Assembly: GCF_015207005.2 (NCBI RefSeq)
Contig: NZ_JADEXS020000005.1
Coordinates: 1 to 29,615 of the forward strand
Reading direction: 5' to 3'
Source of the DNA: Desmonostoc muscorum LEGE 12446
GTDB taxonomy: Bacteria > Cyanobacteriota > Cyanobacteriia > Cyanobacteriales > Nostocaceae
Length of the DNA stretch: 29,615 nt
The notes below the pieces were generated by a model, which was given only the letters and a program-made list of their open reading frames with translations, had not been told where the DNA came from and did no database searches. Positions 7,109 through 15,781 of the stretch are shown here, piece after piece (position 1 is the stretch's first letter; each line of letters opens with the position of its first letter). The translations under genes were made by a program, and so were the position numbers.

Positions 7109-10087
7109 ATGAATACAACAGAAATGCAGAAAGCGCCTGGACTGTCACATCATGGCGCACTACAAAATAATTCGATTCCTCAAATTTTAACGCAATCTGC
7201 TTCAGTTCAACAAGAGTCAGTCCCACTCCTAACCACTTTCAACAGCAAGGCACTTGAGGGACGGCGGAACAAATTCGAGAGTTTTGAACAATTCCAAGCG
7301 TTTATACGCCAGTCATTTATTGAAGGTTCGGGGATTAGCCCAGGAGTCTTTGAAGCCTGCATCGAATTTCACCCAGACATTGAATGTAGCCTTGGCGGTG
7401 ATGTCAGCACCCCCATTCATGACGCTTTAGGCTGGGATTACAAGCGATTTAGACATGAAGCCAACGAACCAATATATAGCGCCTTTTTCATGAATGAAGA
7501 CGGTTCAGTCTGGCAGGGAATCGTCAGCTTGTGGGATGAAGAAAAGGAACGCCCATACAGGTATCTCGCACCCAAAGCCGGAGGTAATCGGGCATATTTC
7601 CCCCCTGTACCCCCATCAGTGCGGCAGATGATAGGAGAGCGCTACGGGGTGAAAGTGCCGATGGTTGGTAGCTTCTGGGAATGGCTCAAAGAATCCGCAA
7701 TAGAAAGAGGCATCACCGAGGGCGGCAAGAAAGCCCTCAGTGCCTTGTCTCAGGGATATGTGATGATTGCGCTTTACGGCTGTGAATGTGGCGCTAGTGG
7801 CACTAATGCCATGCTCATAGAGGATTTAGTTCCCTTTGCTGAGAAAGACAGTGCATGGCTGATTGCCTTTGACCAAGACACAAAGCGTAGCGCTCAAAAA
7901 GCTGTAGCCAGAGGTAAAAGGAAGCTGTTCTCGGCATTTGAGAAACGTTACTGCTACGCGGCTGATATAAACTGGGATGCAAAGGACGGTAAGGGGCTGG
8001 ATGATTTGATTGTCAATCAGGGAGCTGGCGCTTTTGATGATGCCTACGAAATGGCGATCGCCAGATTGGAAAAACAATTTCAAAAGCGGCGGAACTTCCG
8101 AGTTCCACCTGCGGATAGGATCGGGCGGGAGATAGCCCAGGAATACCGCGACAAACTCGCCTTTAACAACGAGATCGCCCTGTGGATGCGCTATGAGGCT
8201 GATTACGCTGGGGTATGGTCGCCAGAAACCCACGAATTTATCGAAGCGGTCGTCTCACAGATACTTGCCAGCAAGGGGATTGAAGGCTACAACTCCCACA
8301 CTTACATTACCAACATCGTCAAAGCCATGCGAAATCAGCTGATAGTTCGCAAATGGCTGGAAGCTTCCCCCAGAGAATTGTTGCCCTTTATGAATGGGGT
8401 GGTGGAGATGTCCACTGGCAAGCTTTTACCCCACTCCCCCACTTATCGCCTAACTTGGCAACTGCCACGGGAGTATGACCCCCATGCTAAAAACTGGTCA
8501 GAAATTGATGCGTTCCTCGACCACCTGTCCAACGGTAACGACTCTATTAAAGACTTGTTGCTTTGTTACTGTAACGCCGTCCTCAAGGGTAGACACGACC
8601 TGCAAAAATTTGTTCACCTGATTGGCCCTGGCGGTACAGGCAAGGGCAGTTTTAGCAGGCTGGTAGTCAATTTAATTGGTGAACAGAATGTCCACACCAC
8701 TACCCTAGAGGAATGGTGCGGTAACAGATTTGAAGGCGCTAACGCTTACCGCAAGCGCTTGGTACTGTTCCCTGACGAGGACAAACAAACTGGCAAGCTG
8801 GGTAAATTCCTTTCTTTGACTGGGGAAGACTTTTTACGGGCCGAGGAGAAAGGGAAAAAGGCGTTTGCATATCGCTACGACGGTATGGCCTTAGTGCTGT
8901 CCAACCTGCCGATTTTCATGGGCGAATCGGCCAGCCGTGTCAAGCGCCGCGTGATTACCGTGCCTTGTAATAAAGAAGTGCCAGCCTCACAACGCCGCAA
9001 CTTAGAAGCAATATTTGCCCCAGAACTATCGGCGTTTACTAATTACGTTCTCAGCATTCCCGATGAACACGTCACTAACGTACTGCTGGGATTACAAGAG
9101 ATTCCCGAATGTGCTTTGGAATTTTGGGAAAACCGCACCCGCGTCGATTCTATCGCCGCTTGGATTAACCAGCACATCATTTATGACCCAATGGCGAAAA
9201 CACCAGTCGGCAGTGATCGCCATGAAGGAGAAGATGGTACTACCCCGGTGACTTTGTTCGGCTCGTATAACCACTATTGCCGTAAGTCAGGCAATCACGC
9301 CAAACATCACAATAACTTCTCCCCTGATTTATTAGAGTTGTGCCGTAGTGTTTTGGGTTGGGAAGTAGAAAAAGAAGTCACCAAGACCGGAAAATTTATT
9401 CGCGGATTGCGCCTGAGAATTGTGGGGATGGATGACAATATCCCGACTCATGATTACACCCTAGCTCAAAGAATTATTGCTGGTGACGGCGGTAGTGATG
9501 GCAACGGTGACGATCATGGTGACGGCTCCAAATCCCTACTAAATAAGGACTTTGGTTTTGTTGACAGCAATAGCCCAATTTTAATTGAAAAAAATACTGC
9601 TCAAAATTTGGATCTATTCCCTAGAGAAATCGACCCACAACTGGCAGACAATCAACAAGTATTGCTTTTAAATGAATGTCAGAAACAGCCCGAAAATTTC
9701 CCCCCGTCACAAGACAATCGTGGTAAGGGTTTCGCGCCGTCATCAATGCCATCACAAGGGCAATCACAGCAGCCGTCACCTGTAGAGATACCTTCAACAC
9801 CAACAGATGAACCTTTATCTACTGCCCAATTAGCACCCAATCAAGCTGATGCTGATTCTCCAGCCGATGATTGTGTTGGTGCTGGTAATTCTGAAGATGC
9901 CTACTCGGACATTCTTCTTAATCTGGAACTGATTAGAGATTGTATTGCTTTACAGTCTTGGGACATGATTGAGGAGTTAATACAAGACTGGAGTGTTGAG
10001 TTTCAATCTACTGTTTGGGACTTATTGACCTTACAAGAGAGCAAGGCTATTGAAGCTCTTAGGTCAAAGAAAGGTCATAGCTTGTAG
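7109..10087 (+). CDS. Plasmid replication protein: Toprim primase-like plus SF3/D5 helicase
   Basis: The frame extends to a GTG at 7043, but ATG at 7109 follows AAGGAG with a six-base gap, giving 992 residues. An N-terminal region of the DUF3854/Toprim type has ITEGGKKALSAL near 202-213 (acid E204) and IAFDQD at 252-257 (D255, D257). A D5-type helicase follows, with Walker A IGPGGTGKGS at 505-514, a Walker B-like LVLFPDED, and a conserved SNLP segment (VLSNLPIFMG) before the arginine-rich VKRRV. This is the layout of P4/D5-like primase-helicases that initiate plasmid or phage replication. The last 200 or so residues are poor in structure, rich in S, P, Q and D, and end in an acidic helix. This is the best candidate for the plasmid's initiator. 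Confidence 0.88.
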   Translation: MNTTEMQKAPGLSHHGALQNNSIPQILTQSASVQQESVPLLTTFNSKALEGRRNKFESFEQFQAFIRQSFIEGSGISPGVFEACIEFHPDIECSLGGDVSTPIHDALGWDYKRFRHEANEPIYSAFFMNEDGSVWQGIVSLWDEEKERPYRYLAPKAGGNRAYFPPVPPSVRQMIGERYGVKVPMVGSFWEWLKESAIERGITEGGKKALSALSQGYVMIALYGCECGASGTNAMLIEDLVPFAEKDSAWLIAFDQDTKRSAQKAVARGKRKLFSAFEKRYCYAADINWDAKDGKGLDDLIVNQGAGAFDDAYEMAIARLEKQFQKRRNFRVPPADRIGREIAQEYRDKLAFNNEIALWMRYEADYAGVWSPETHEFIEAVVSQILASKGIEGYNSHTYITNIVKAMRNQLIVRKWLEASPRELLPFMNGVVEMSTGKLLPHSPTYRLTWQLPREYDPHAKNWSEIDAFLDHLSNGNDSIKDLLLCYCNAVLKGRHDLQKFVHLIGPGGTGKGSFSRLVVNLIGEQNVHTTTLEEWCGNRFEGANAYRKRLVLFPDEDKQTGKLGKFLSLTGEDFLRAEEKGKKAFAYRYDGMALVLSNLPIFMGESASRVKRRVITVPCNKEVPASQRRNLEAIFAPELSAFTNYVLSIPDEHVTNVLLGLQEIPECALEFWENRTRVDSIAAWINQHIIYDPMAKTPVGSDRHEGEDGTTPVTLFGSYNHYCRKSGNHAKHHNNFSPDLLELCRSVLGWEVEKEVTKTGKFIRGLRLRIVGMDDNIPTHDYTLAQRIIAGDGGSDGNGDDHGDGSKSLLNKDFGFVDSNSPILIEKNTAQNLDLFPREIDPQLADNQQVLLLNECQKQPENFPPSQDNRGKGFAPSSMPSQGQSQQPSPVEIPSTPTDEPLSTAQLAPNQADADSPADDCVGAGNSEDAYSDILLNLELIRDCIALQSWDMIEELIQDWSVEFQSTVWDLLTLQESKAIEALRSKKGHSL

Positions 10088-10109
10088 GGGGATTAAATAT
10101 CAGGTGTGC

Positions 10110-10129
10110 GGCTAATGCCAAAGTTAGCC
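10110..10129. terminator. Hairpin between convergent genes
   Basis: GGCTAA (10110-10115) pairs with TTAGCC (10124-10129) around an 8-base loop. The outer sequences TAGGGG (about 10085) and CCCCTA (about 10152) could extend the pairing. It sits in the 134-bp gap between the ends of the replication gene and the opposing coiled-coil gene, the expected place for a two-way terminator. There is no long T run. Confidence 0.45.
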
Positions 10130-10221
10130 ACAGACAAATCTGTATATAACTCCCCTAAATAGCTGCCTAAAATTTTGATAAATGCCCTAGTAACTTATCT
10201 CCATTCTGGACTTAAGTTAAT

Positions 10222-10959
10222 TTATCTGCGCTGATTAGGGTCAGTACCGAGACGGCGTTCAATACGCTGTAACTTAGTATTAGCCCAAGCAATTCGCTCG
10301 TCCGTGCGAGGTAAATAACCAAAAGAATTGTTATAGCTTTTGACAGGAATAATTTGATTCAAGGTAAAGAAAATCAACAAAGTAAAGATTGATGTAAACA
10401 AGGCAATCTGTATATATTTACTGGCATCTTCAGAGTGAGAGTCCTTCTTCTCTATCATGATTGGTTCTGGGGGAGGGCTGTTCTTCAACTCCTGAATGAT
10501 CATTGTCAACTTGCTGGTTTGGCGTATTAGCTCTTTCCAATTCCCCTTGAGCAAGGAGACTTCGCTCTTTAGCCCTTTGAACTCTAAGTATTCGATTGTG
10601 GGCGGCGATGTGGGAATATTCTGTGATTGCGTCGTGAAGCGAGTCAATTGCTGCATTAAATCGGCGTTGTTCTTCTCTAACTCGTGAGTGGAGAGATTCT
10701 GAGTTTTCAATTCTGTCGTCAGCATCTCGATAGTCACCATCGCTTTGCTGAGGAGTTGGTTCTGAATCAGATTGGTTTGCGCCCATGCTTGTAACTCTGC
10801 CCTATCGCGTTCGCGTTCAGTTTTCTGTGATTGTTTTAAACTTTCAAACTCTTTATATAATCTGCCCAATGCTGTTTTTACTTCCCCCAGTTCAGTCAAC
10901 TCTATTGAGGTTGTATTTGAAGCAGAGTCATGATTATTTTTGCCGTTATCATTATTCAT
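10222..10959 (-). CDS. Coiled-coil protein with one membrane helix
   Basis: This 245-residue protein is of unknown family. Residues 20-110 have a heptad-like helical pattern rich in E, K, Q and L. A second helical stretch covers 125-160, then a proline break (SPPPEPIM). A strong membrane helix lies at about 182-205, followed by a basic C-terminal tail of some 40 residues. It is on the same strand as the TraK/ParA-like genes 136 bases upstream, at the end of the mobilization region, so it may tether a mobilization or partition complex to the membrane. That link is by position only. A 118-residue frame at 10430-10786 in another phase is a shadow. Confidence 0.72.
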   Translation of the reverse strand: MNNDNGKNNHDSASNTTSIELTELGEVKTALGRLYKEFESLKQSQKTERERDRAELQAWAQTNLIQNQLLSKAMVTIEMLTTELKTQNLSTHELEKNNADLMQQLTRFTTQSQNIPTSPPTIEYLEFKGLKSEVSLLKGNWKELIRQTSKLTMIIQELKNSPPPEPIMIEKKDSHSEDASKYIQIALFTSIFTLLIFFTLNQIIPVKSYNNSFGYLPRTDERIAWANTKLQRIERRLGTDPNQRR

Positions 10960-11095
10960 CAGTTACACACTCAGATTACTTTTGACAGAGAAGATTGGGC
11001 TTTAAGCGTAATCAAAACTCTTGTTCTATCCCCTAATTTTGACACCCAGCCCAAACCGATAAAATTTTCATCAATACCTAAGTTCGTTACTGCTA

Positions 11096-11908
11096 CTATT
11101 CATCGTTTTTCTTCTGACCCCGACGAGAAGTAGACCCGCTTGTCTTTGACCCAGTTGCAGTTTTAGCAGCAGATGAAACATTAGGTTTACTTTCTGGTTG
11201 AGTCAAGCCCAAATAAACCCCAGCCTTTTCTAGTTCCGGTTTAGCCTTATCTAAAAATCCACTTACCAATAAATAATCCCCAAACGGAAAACCATTCTCT
11301 TCCGTCGCTGCCGAGTAAGGTAAACCCTTCTCAATCAACATATCGAAAGTTGAATACTCCAACTCAGGCATTTCAATTTCCACCCCCTGTAACTCCTCAA
11401 TAAGCGTCCGAGTTTTACTACTTTCCCAACGCAGAAAACCTAACCCCTTATCCCAACAGAGATTTTTCACCACCACATAATCAGCTTGATTACCGCAAAA
11501 TTCCACCATAGTTTTTAGACTGGTAATCACCGAATAACCCAAATTAAAAACCGTCACCAGAGTCACCCGATAACCCAAATCACCAGCTATCTTAAACAGA
11601 CCAAACTTGCCAATAATCTCCCTAGTTTTATTACTACTAGCCCCTGGCATATCTACCACAACCACGTCAGGATTATCAGCTTTAATTTCTGTAAAAAACC
11701 GCTTTGCCTCCGTGACCTCGATAAAGTTTAATAACCTTACTCCAGAGCCAAAGTTTTGATAATACTCATAGAGTTCTGGATTCTCCGTATCAGCATCATA
11801 AGCGAGATAATTAATCCCCTTAGACTGTATTTCATCCAATAGTAAGCGAGTAAAAGCAGTCTTACCAGTACCGCCCTTACCCCCCAAAATCATGACAATG
11901 CGTTTCAT
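11096..11908 (-). CDS. ParA/MinD-family ATPase of the mobilization region (TraL/StbB-like)
   Basis: This 270-residue deviant Walker ATPase has GGKGGTGKTA with signature lysine K11 and K16, a switch segment DADTENPEL at 38-46, and Walker B VVVVDMPG with D86. The C-terminal 45 residues are a low-complexity, basic, serine/threonine-rich tail. The gene overlaps its upstream partner, a TraK/StbC-like DNA-binding candidate, by four bases. Pairs of a ParA-like ATPase with such a small protein occur in plasmid mobilization regions (TraL/TraK of IncP, StbB/StbC of IncW), where they affect transfer or plasmid positioning. It differs from the separate ParA at 19715, so it is probably not the main partition ATPase. 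Confidence 0.82.
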   Translation of the reverse strand: MKRIVMILGGKGGTGKTAFTRLLLDEIQSKGINYLAYDADTENPELYEYYQNFGSGVRLLNFIEVTEAKRFFTEIKADNPDVVVVDMPGASSNKTREIIGKFGLFKIAGDLGYRVTLVTVFNLGYSVITSLKTMVEFCGNQADYVVVKNLCWDKGLGFLRWESSKTRTLIEELQGVEIEMPELEYSTFDMLIEKGLPYSAATEENGFPFGDYLLVSGFLDKAKPELEKAGVYLGLTQPESKPNVSSAAKTATGSKTSGSTSRRGQKKNDE

Positions 11909-12414
11909 AAATCACTCCTATCAGTGACATTGAACTGTCCATGAGTCTTAGCTGTTCCTCTCTTACCTTTAGTGGTTTGAGGAGGTTGTGAAGAAGATTG
12001 TTCACTTGTGTCTAATGATGAATTAGACGAACCATCTGAATCAACTGCTGAAACAGCATCACCAGTTATAGTTTCTTGAGAAGTTAAATCCTCAGATAAT
12101 TCTGAGGATGATTCAGAACTCGATTCTTCAGATGAAACTCCAGAAGTATCACCAGATGTATCAGTATCAGTTGCCAAAACTTTCTTGTGAAAACTCTTAA
12201 TACCACTAGCAGCTAGTTCAACACCATGCCCTTTAAATACCTCAGCCACATCCGAATAATCGTAGCCAGCATCCAACATATCCTGAATAGGTTTAGCCAA
12301 ACTTTTAACCAACTCCTCCAGACTTATAGTTTTAGGAGTGGCCGCTTTTTGTTTAAGGCTGGCTTGAATGTCGTCTAGTTTAGATAAAGGAACAGCTTTA
12401 GGTTTGCGAGGCAT
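11905..12414 (-). CDS. TraK/StbC-like small protein with serine-rich tail
   Basis: I start the gene at the ATG at 12414 (MPRKPKAVPL), giving 169 residues. The open frame runs to 12801, but the extra part spans palindromes and AT-rich DNA and looks non-coding. Residues 30-75 contain an IxxxLxxGYxYxDIAExxxxxGxxLxxSGIKxF pattern, which resembles the DNA-binding part of plasmid TraK/StbC/KfrA-type proteins. Residues 80-150 are serine-, aspartate- and glutamate-rich and probably disordered. The stop overlaps the ParA-like gene by four bases. It is transcribed away from the candidate oriT, divergently from mobC and the relaxase. The family link is by motif similarity only. Confidence 0.68.
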   Translation of the reverse strand: MPRKPKAVPLSKLDDIQASLKQKAATPKTISLEELVKSLAKPIQDMLDAGYDYSDVAEVFKGHGVELAASGIKSFHKKVLATDTDTSGDTSGVSSEESSSESSSELSEDLTSQETITGDAVSAVDSDGSSNSSLDTSEQSSSQPPQTTKGKRGTAKTHGQFNVTDRSDL

Positions 12415-12569
12415 AGTCAGCAGTATTAGTAACAAATTATTCAATTGTAAAGAAAAATAGTACAAAAGAACTTTAAGATTCTTGTGTAGATGTGACGAAT
12501 AGAAACAAAAAATAGATACAGACCTACCAACATAGACTAGGCTAAAAAATATCAAAAACAAGAGAATAA

Positions 12570-12800
12570 GTGCTGTTTCCTCACCAGCCCTTGTACAGAG
12601 GCACATCTCAGGATTGCCCCTGATTAACCACTGTGGCGTTGCTGCCAGATCCGCGTCTTGCCCCAGAGATTGGGTTGCCCTGGTTCTCGCGTGGGGGCAT
12701 AGGCAAGCAATACGCCGTAACGCGCTACGCGCTACTTTACCCTTCGGGTAAAGCGTCGTGAATTGCTTGTTGGGGGTGTCCCCCAAGCCCCCAGTAAACA
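12570..12800. other. GC-rich palindromic tract between the divergent mobilization arms
   Basis: This stretch is richer in G and C than its surroundings and dense in inverted repeats. CTTTACCC-TTC-GGGTAAAG lies at about 12733-12751, and CAAGCAAT near 12703-12710 pairs with ATTGCTTG near 12763-12770. GGGGG-TGT-CCCCC at about 12772-12784 is followed by AAGCCCCCAG. Nested stems of this sort could form a stable structure in single-stranded DNA or RNA. The open frame through it on the minus strand is unlikely to be coding. It may be part of oriT, a regulatory RNA or a relic of a mobile repeat. Confidence 0.5.
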
Positions 12801-12832
12801 AGTATCTTAAAGGGGTAAATTAGTCAGATGTG

Positions 12833-12893
12833 CCGGGTTATTCGCCTACCTGCGCGGCACTTCGTGCCATAGCAGCTACAGCGAATAACCCGG
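12833..12893. other. oriT: Candidate oriT: 13-bp inverted repeat with nested hairpin
   Basis: CCGGGTTATTCGC at 12833-12845 and GCGAATAACCCGG at 12881-12893 are perfect inverted repeats around 35 bases. Inside is a second stem, GGCAC-TTC-GTGCC (12856-12868). The structure ends 36 bases before the MobC-like gene and lies between the two divergent mobilization operons, the usual place of oriT. Relaxases commonly bind such inverted repeats and cut a few bases beyond them, but the nick site cannot be identified here. Alternatives are a transcription terminator or an operator for MobC. Confidence 0.55.
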
Positions 12894-12929
12894 TTAAAAA
12901 TAAAAATTCAGATAGCTAAAAGCCTAGTT

Positions 12930-13358
12930 ATGCAACCAGACCCTCGCACCAATCTAAGTAATCAACTAGCCCAAACTCTAAGTAATCGGGTAGTAGAACC
13001 GGATGAGAAGCGAGAGACAACCATCACCTTTAGGGTAAGCACTGCCGAAAAAACAAGGCTAGAACAACGGTGCAATGGTGTGGTGCAAAGTGATTATATT
13101 AGAGCAAGATTATTTGATTACCCTTTACCCCAACCCAAGTTAACTATTCCCGAAGTTAACAGACAGACCATCTACGAACTTAAAAAGATAGGGAATAACC
13201 TCAACCAACAAACCAGAGCTATCAACGAAGCAGTAAAAATTGGTAGCCAACCTTTGACCAGTAATCTCAAAGAATATCTGCAAACAATCAAAGAACTAAC
13301 AGCCCTATTAGAACAAACTCACGCCAGCTTATCTCAAGCTATACCAGACGAGGATTAG
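12930..13358 (+). CDS. mobC-like: MobC-like relaxosome protein
   Basis: This 142-residue protein has an N-terminal ribbon-helix-helix-like segment (TITFRVSTAEKTRLEQRC, about 32-49). A MobC-type region follows (TIYELKKIGNNLNQQTRAIN, about 75-95), then helical C-terminal sequence. The motif with invariant GNNLNQ is characteristic of plasmid mobilization accessory proteins that bend oriT and help the relaxase. It begins 36 bases past the candidate oriT and ends four bases before the relaxase start, so the two are an operon. No strong ribosome site is seen before its ATG. Confidence 0.85.
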   Translation: MQPDPRTNLSNQLAQTLSNRVVEPDEKRETTITFRVSTAEKTRLEQRCNGVVQSDYIRARLFDYPLPQPKLTIPEVNRQTIYELKKIGNNLNQQTRAINEAVKIGSQPLTSNLKEYLQTIKELTALLEQTHASLSQAIPDED

Positions 13359-13362
13359 CGAA

Positions 13363-15018
13363 ATGATTACGAAAATAAAAGCCAATAAATCATTTCGTGG
13401 CACTACTAAATACGTACTAGAAAAAGAGAAAGCCAAAATTATTGGTGGGAATATGTATGGAACAACCACTAATAAATTAGTAGAGCAGTTCACATTATCA
13501 GCCCACCTCAACCCCCAACTTAAAGACCCATGTTATCATCTAATGCTGAGTGTGCCGAAAACTGACAGAGCTTTAACTGATGACGAATTAGCTAATATTT
13601 CTCAACGCCATTTCGCCTCAGTTATTGTTTTATCGCGGCTAAAAGGAGAAGAAGCACAGGTTAAACAACCAGATAAAAGAATATCTGACACCAAACTAAA
13701 CCAGCTAGTTGATGAATTTATTGAGACAGAATTACCCGCTTATGACTTCTTTATAGCTCGACACTCAGATAAAGAACACGACCACACCCATATCGTGGCA
13801 TCCAGGGTAAATAACCTAGATGCAAAATCCATTCGGACTTGGAATAATTACGCCCATTCGGAACACTCAGCGCGACTATTAGAGCGAGAATTTAACCTCA
13901 CGCCAGTACAGAGTAGTTGGGAGAGTAAACGCAAAGCAATGACTCGCAATCAATTAGAACGAGTCGAGAGTATGGGGCTTCCCGGCGAAGAAATAATGAG
14001 GCAAGCGATTGAGCGAGTGGCTCTAAATAAACCCACAATGCCAGAGTTTATTGAGAGGTTATGGAGGGATCATCAAGTCAAAGCTGTCGTTAGTTATTAC
14101 AGTAACGGGGGAGTCAGAGGGATTAAATTTGGCATTGATGTAGGTTCAGTTAATGAAGATGGTTCACCTCGGTTACTCTGGAAACAGGGAGGTAATCTCA
14201 ACAAACACAAATGCTCATTTAGCAAACTTCAGAGCGAATTGGGCATAAGCTATGAAATCCAACGAGATGACGCAGAAATTAAACGGCTCAATCAACTCAT
14301 AGAATCAGCCACAATTACGCCAGCTAATTCACAAAGAATAGAACAACAACCTTCTAATATAACTACAGCTAATGCTCAAAAAATACCTCATAAATCTGAA
14401 AGTATAGCTGAAGTTAAGCCATCACTAACACAGGCTCAATCATTAGAATTATACAGGTATTACAGCCTTGACCTAGAGAATGAATTGGTCACAGACCGGG
14501 ATAAACGAGTAGCTATTAAGGCACTTAAGGATGGAAAAACCGCCGCACAAGTTGAAGAAATACTCAAAGCCAGCCCTGCCGATTGGGATGATGATGAAGC
14601 AAGGACATTAGTATTAATTGCTAAATCTCAATTACCGCGAAGGCAACCATTACCTGAAGCACAACAAGCAGAACAACAACAATTAAGGCGACAGTTATTA
14701 TCTATAGCCGTCCCTGTGGGTGTTGAGCTAATCAATCACTCACTCAAAGGAACTGGTAAAGATAGCCTGAAATTTAAACATTCTACTTTGTCAAAACAAG
14801 GTAGGGAATTAGTGTTTACTCATGATGAACGAGGTGAGGTATTTCGTGTCCAGGTCAACCGTAATCCTCAAGGTGAGATTGAGTATTCTGTGATGAATAT
14901 AGGTGAAGTCAGGCAGTCAGATATTGAAAGTTGGGAAAAAGCAAAGCAGATATTGCTTAAATATATAGAACAAGAACGACAGCAATCAAGGGCTAGAGAT
15001 GAAGGATTATCTTTATAA
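13363..15018 (+). CDS. MOBP-type relaxase (mobilization nuclease)
   Basis: This 551-residue relaxase would cut oriT and lead the strand into a recipient. The N-terminal domain fits the relaxase/mobilization nuclease family. Y17 in GTTKYVLEK is a likely catalytic tyrosine, H59 lies in CYHLMLSVP, and the metal-binding HUH motif is HSDKEHDHTH at 134-143 (H134, H139, H141, H143). The second half (about 300-551) is helical, charged and glutamine-rich, with no known domain. GAGG lies about nine bases before the ATG. No complete type IV secretion set is in the window, so the plasmid is probably mobilizable and needs a helper unless transfer genes lie elsewhere. Catalytic assignment of Y17 is by position. 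Confidence 0.9.
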   Translation: MITKIKANKSFRGTTKYVLEKEKAKIIGGNMYGTTTNKLVEQFTLSAHLNPQLKDPCYHLMLSVPKTDRALTDDELANISQRHFASVIVLSRLKGEEAQVKQPDKRISDTKLNQLVDEFIETELPAYDFFIARHSDKEHDHTHIVASRVNNLDAKSIRTWNNYAHSEHSARLLEREFNLTPVQSSWESKRKAMTRNQLERVESMGLPGEEIMRQAIERVALNKPTMPEFIERLWRDHQVKAVVSYYSNGGVRGIKFGIDVGSVNEDGSPRLLWKQGGNLNKHKCSFSKLQSELGISYEIQRDDAEIKRLNQLIESATITPANSQRIEQQPSNITTANAQKIPHKSESIAEVKPSLTQAQSLELYRYYSLDLENELVTDRDKRVAIKALKDGKTAAQVEEILKASPADWDDDEARTLVLIAKSQLPRRQPLPEAQQAEQQQLRRQLLSIAVPVGVELINHSLKGTGKDSLKFKHSTLSKQGRELVFTHDERGEVFRVQVNRNPQGEIEYSVMNIGEVRQSDIESWEKAKQILLKYIEQERQQSRARDEGLSL

Positions 15019-15074
15019 ACAATGCAGAGAAAAGAGAAGTGGAGAAGCAAAAGAGCCTTTAAATTTCTACAGGA

Positions 15075-15100
15075 AAAGGCAATCTCACTCGATCGCCTTT
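15075..15100 (+). terminator. Hairpin after the relaxase gene
   Basis: AAAGGC (15075-15080) and GCCTTT (15095-15100) form a short stem with a 14-base loop, followed by GTGCTTT. It lies 57 bases past the relaxase stop and before the convergent small membrane-protein gene. It is a weak terminator candidate with no long T run. Confidence 0.4.
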
Positions 15101-15140
15101 GTGCTTTAGTTAATTAAAAAGCAGATGGTGTATGGTCTGA

Positions 15141-15542
15141 CTACAGCATAATTTTGAATACTGCAATTAATAGGGAAACGATTGCTGCAATGGCTCCCAG
15201 TATTGGTTGCCAAAACTTGCAGTGCTGGCGAAATTTCCAAAGTAAAGATTTTTTATACTGAATGCTTGATGCTGTAAGAATCTCTCGATTTACATCAAGT
15301 GTAGATTTTGGATTATCATGAGGCTGAATGTAAACAATCGATAGGGCTTCGTTATCCATGTCGATTTTTTCTGTATTTTGAGTTAGTAAGCCAGTTTGGG
15401 AGCCTGAGAAACATCCAAAGTGGCTTTCTTCATTTGTGCTTTTTTGTGTGTTAGCCATTACGTTTTTCCGATTTTTAGTTTGAGAAGTAACCTGAGAGCC
15501 TGAGAAACATCCAGGTTTAATTTGAGCGAACAAGTAAGACAT
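15141..15542 (-). CDS. Small tail-anchored protein with duplicated segment
   Basis: This 133-residue protein is of unknown family. A C-terminal membrane helix (about 112-132, ILGAIAAIVSLLIAVF) leaves a polar N-terminal region in the cytoplasm or outside. The N-terminal part contains GCFSGSQ twice, 32 residues apart, encoded by an exact 18-bp direct repeat (15400-15417 and 15496-15513). This shows a recent in-frame 96-bp duplication. The start at 15542 lies five bases after the upstream gene's stop. Later ATGs at 15456 and 15357 are also possible starts, the last giving a protein without the duplicated part. Confidence 0.6.
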   Translation of the reverse strand: MSYLFAQIKPGCFSGSQVTSQTKNRKNVMANTQKSTNEESHFGCFSGSQTGLLTQNTEKIDMDNEALSIVYIQPHDNPKSTLDVNREILTASSIQYKKSLLWKFRQHCKFWQPILGAIAAIVSLLIAVFKIML

Positions 15543-15547
15543 TGAGA

Positions 15548-15781
15548 TTAGCGAGATTTTAGAGTTTGGATTAGTCCAGTGAGCGCACCAATTACAATTG
15601 CTACACTTAGGGCAATTGCAAACGGACTATAAGGGTTTTGCAGTAATACAGGTGTAATATCAACTTGGTATGGTGCATTACCAGTACCGATTACTGGGGT
15701 AGCTTGCTGAACCTTCATATCAAGTCCTTTGACTGCCTTTGTTGCTTGTGCGGTGGGTTGGTTTTGATTGATCTTTGTCAT
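15548..15781 (-). CDS. Small single-pass membrane protein
   Basis: This 77-residue protein has a polar N-terminal half rich in Q, T and A and one strong membrane helix near the C-terminus (about 53-73, FAIALSVAIVIGALTGLI), ending in KSR. It is the first gene of a minus-strand pair with the duplicated tail-anchored protein, five bases apart, and is divergent from the NACHT gene 176 bases away. Family and function are unknown. The pair may be unrelated to NACHT or could be a membrane partner; only the divergent promoter suggests a link. Confidence 0.6.
   Translation of the reverse strand: MTKINQNQPTAQATKAVKGLDMKVQQATPVIGTGNAPYQVDITPVLLQNPYSPFAIALSVAIVIGALTGLIQTLKSR

Noticed and set aside
10430..10786. 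118-residue minus-strand frame within the coiled-coil gene
   Set aside because: It is out of phase with a well-formed coiled-coil/membrane protein and has no ribosome site or recognisable fold.
12415..12801. N-terminal extension of the TraK-like frame to 298 residues
   Set aside because: The extension crosses palindromes and AT-rich DNA and has erratic composition; the ATG at 12414 gives a coherent protein start.
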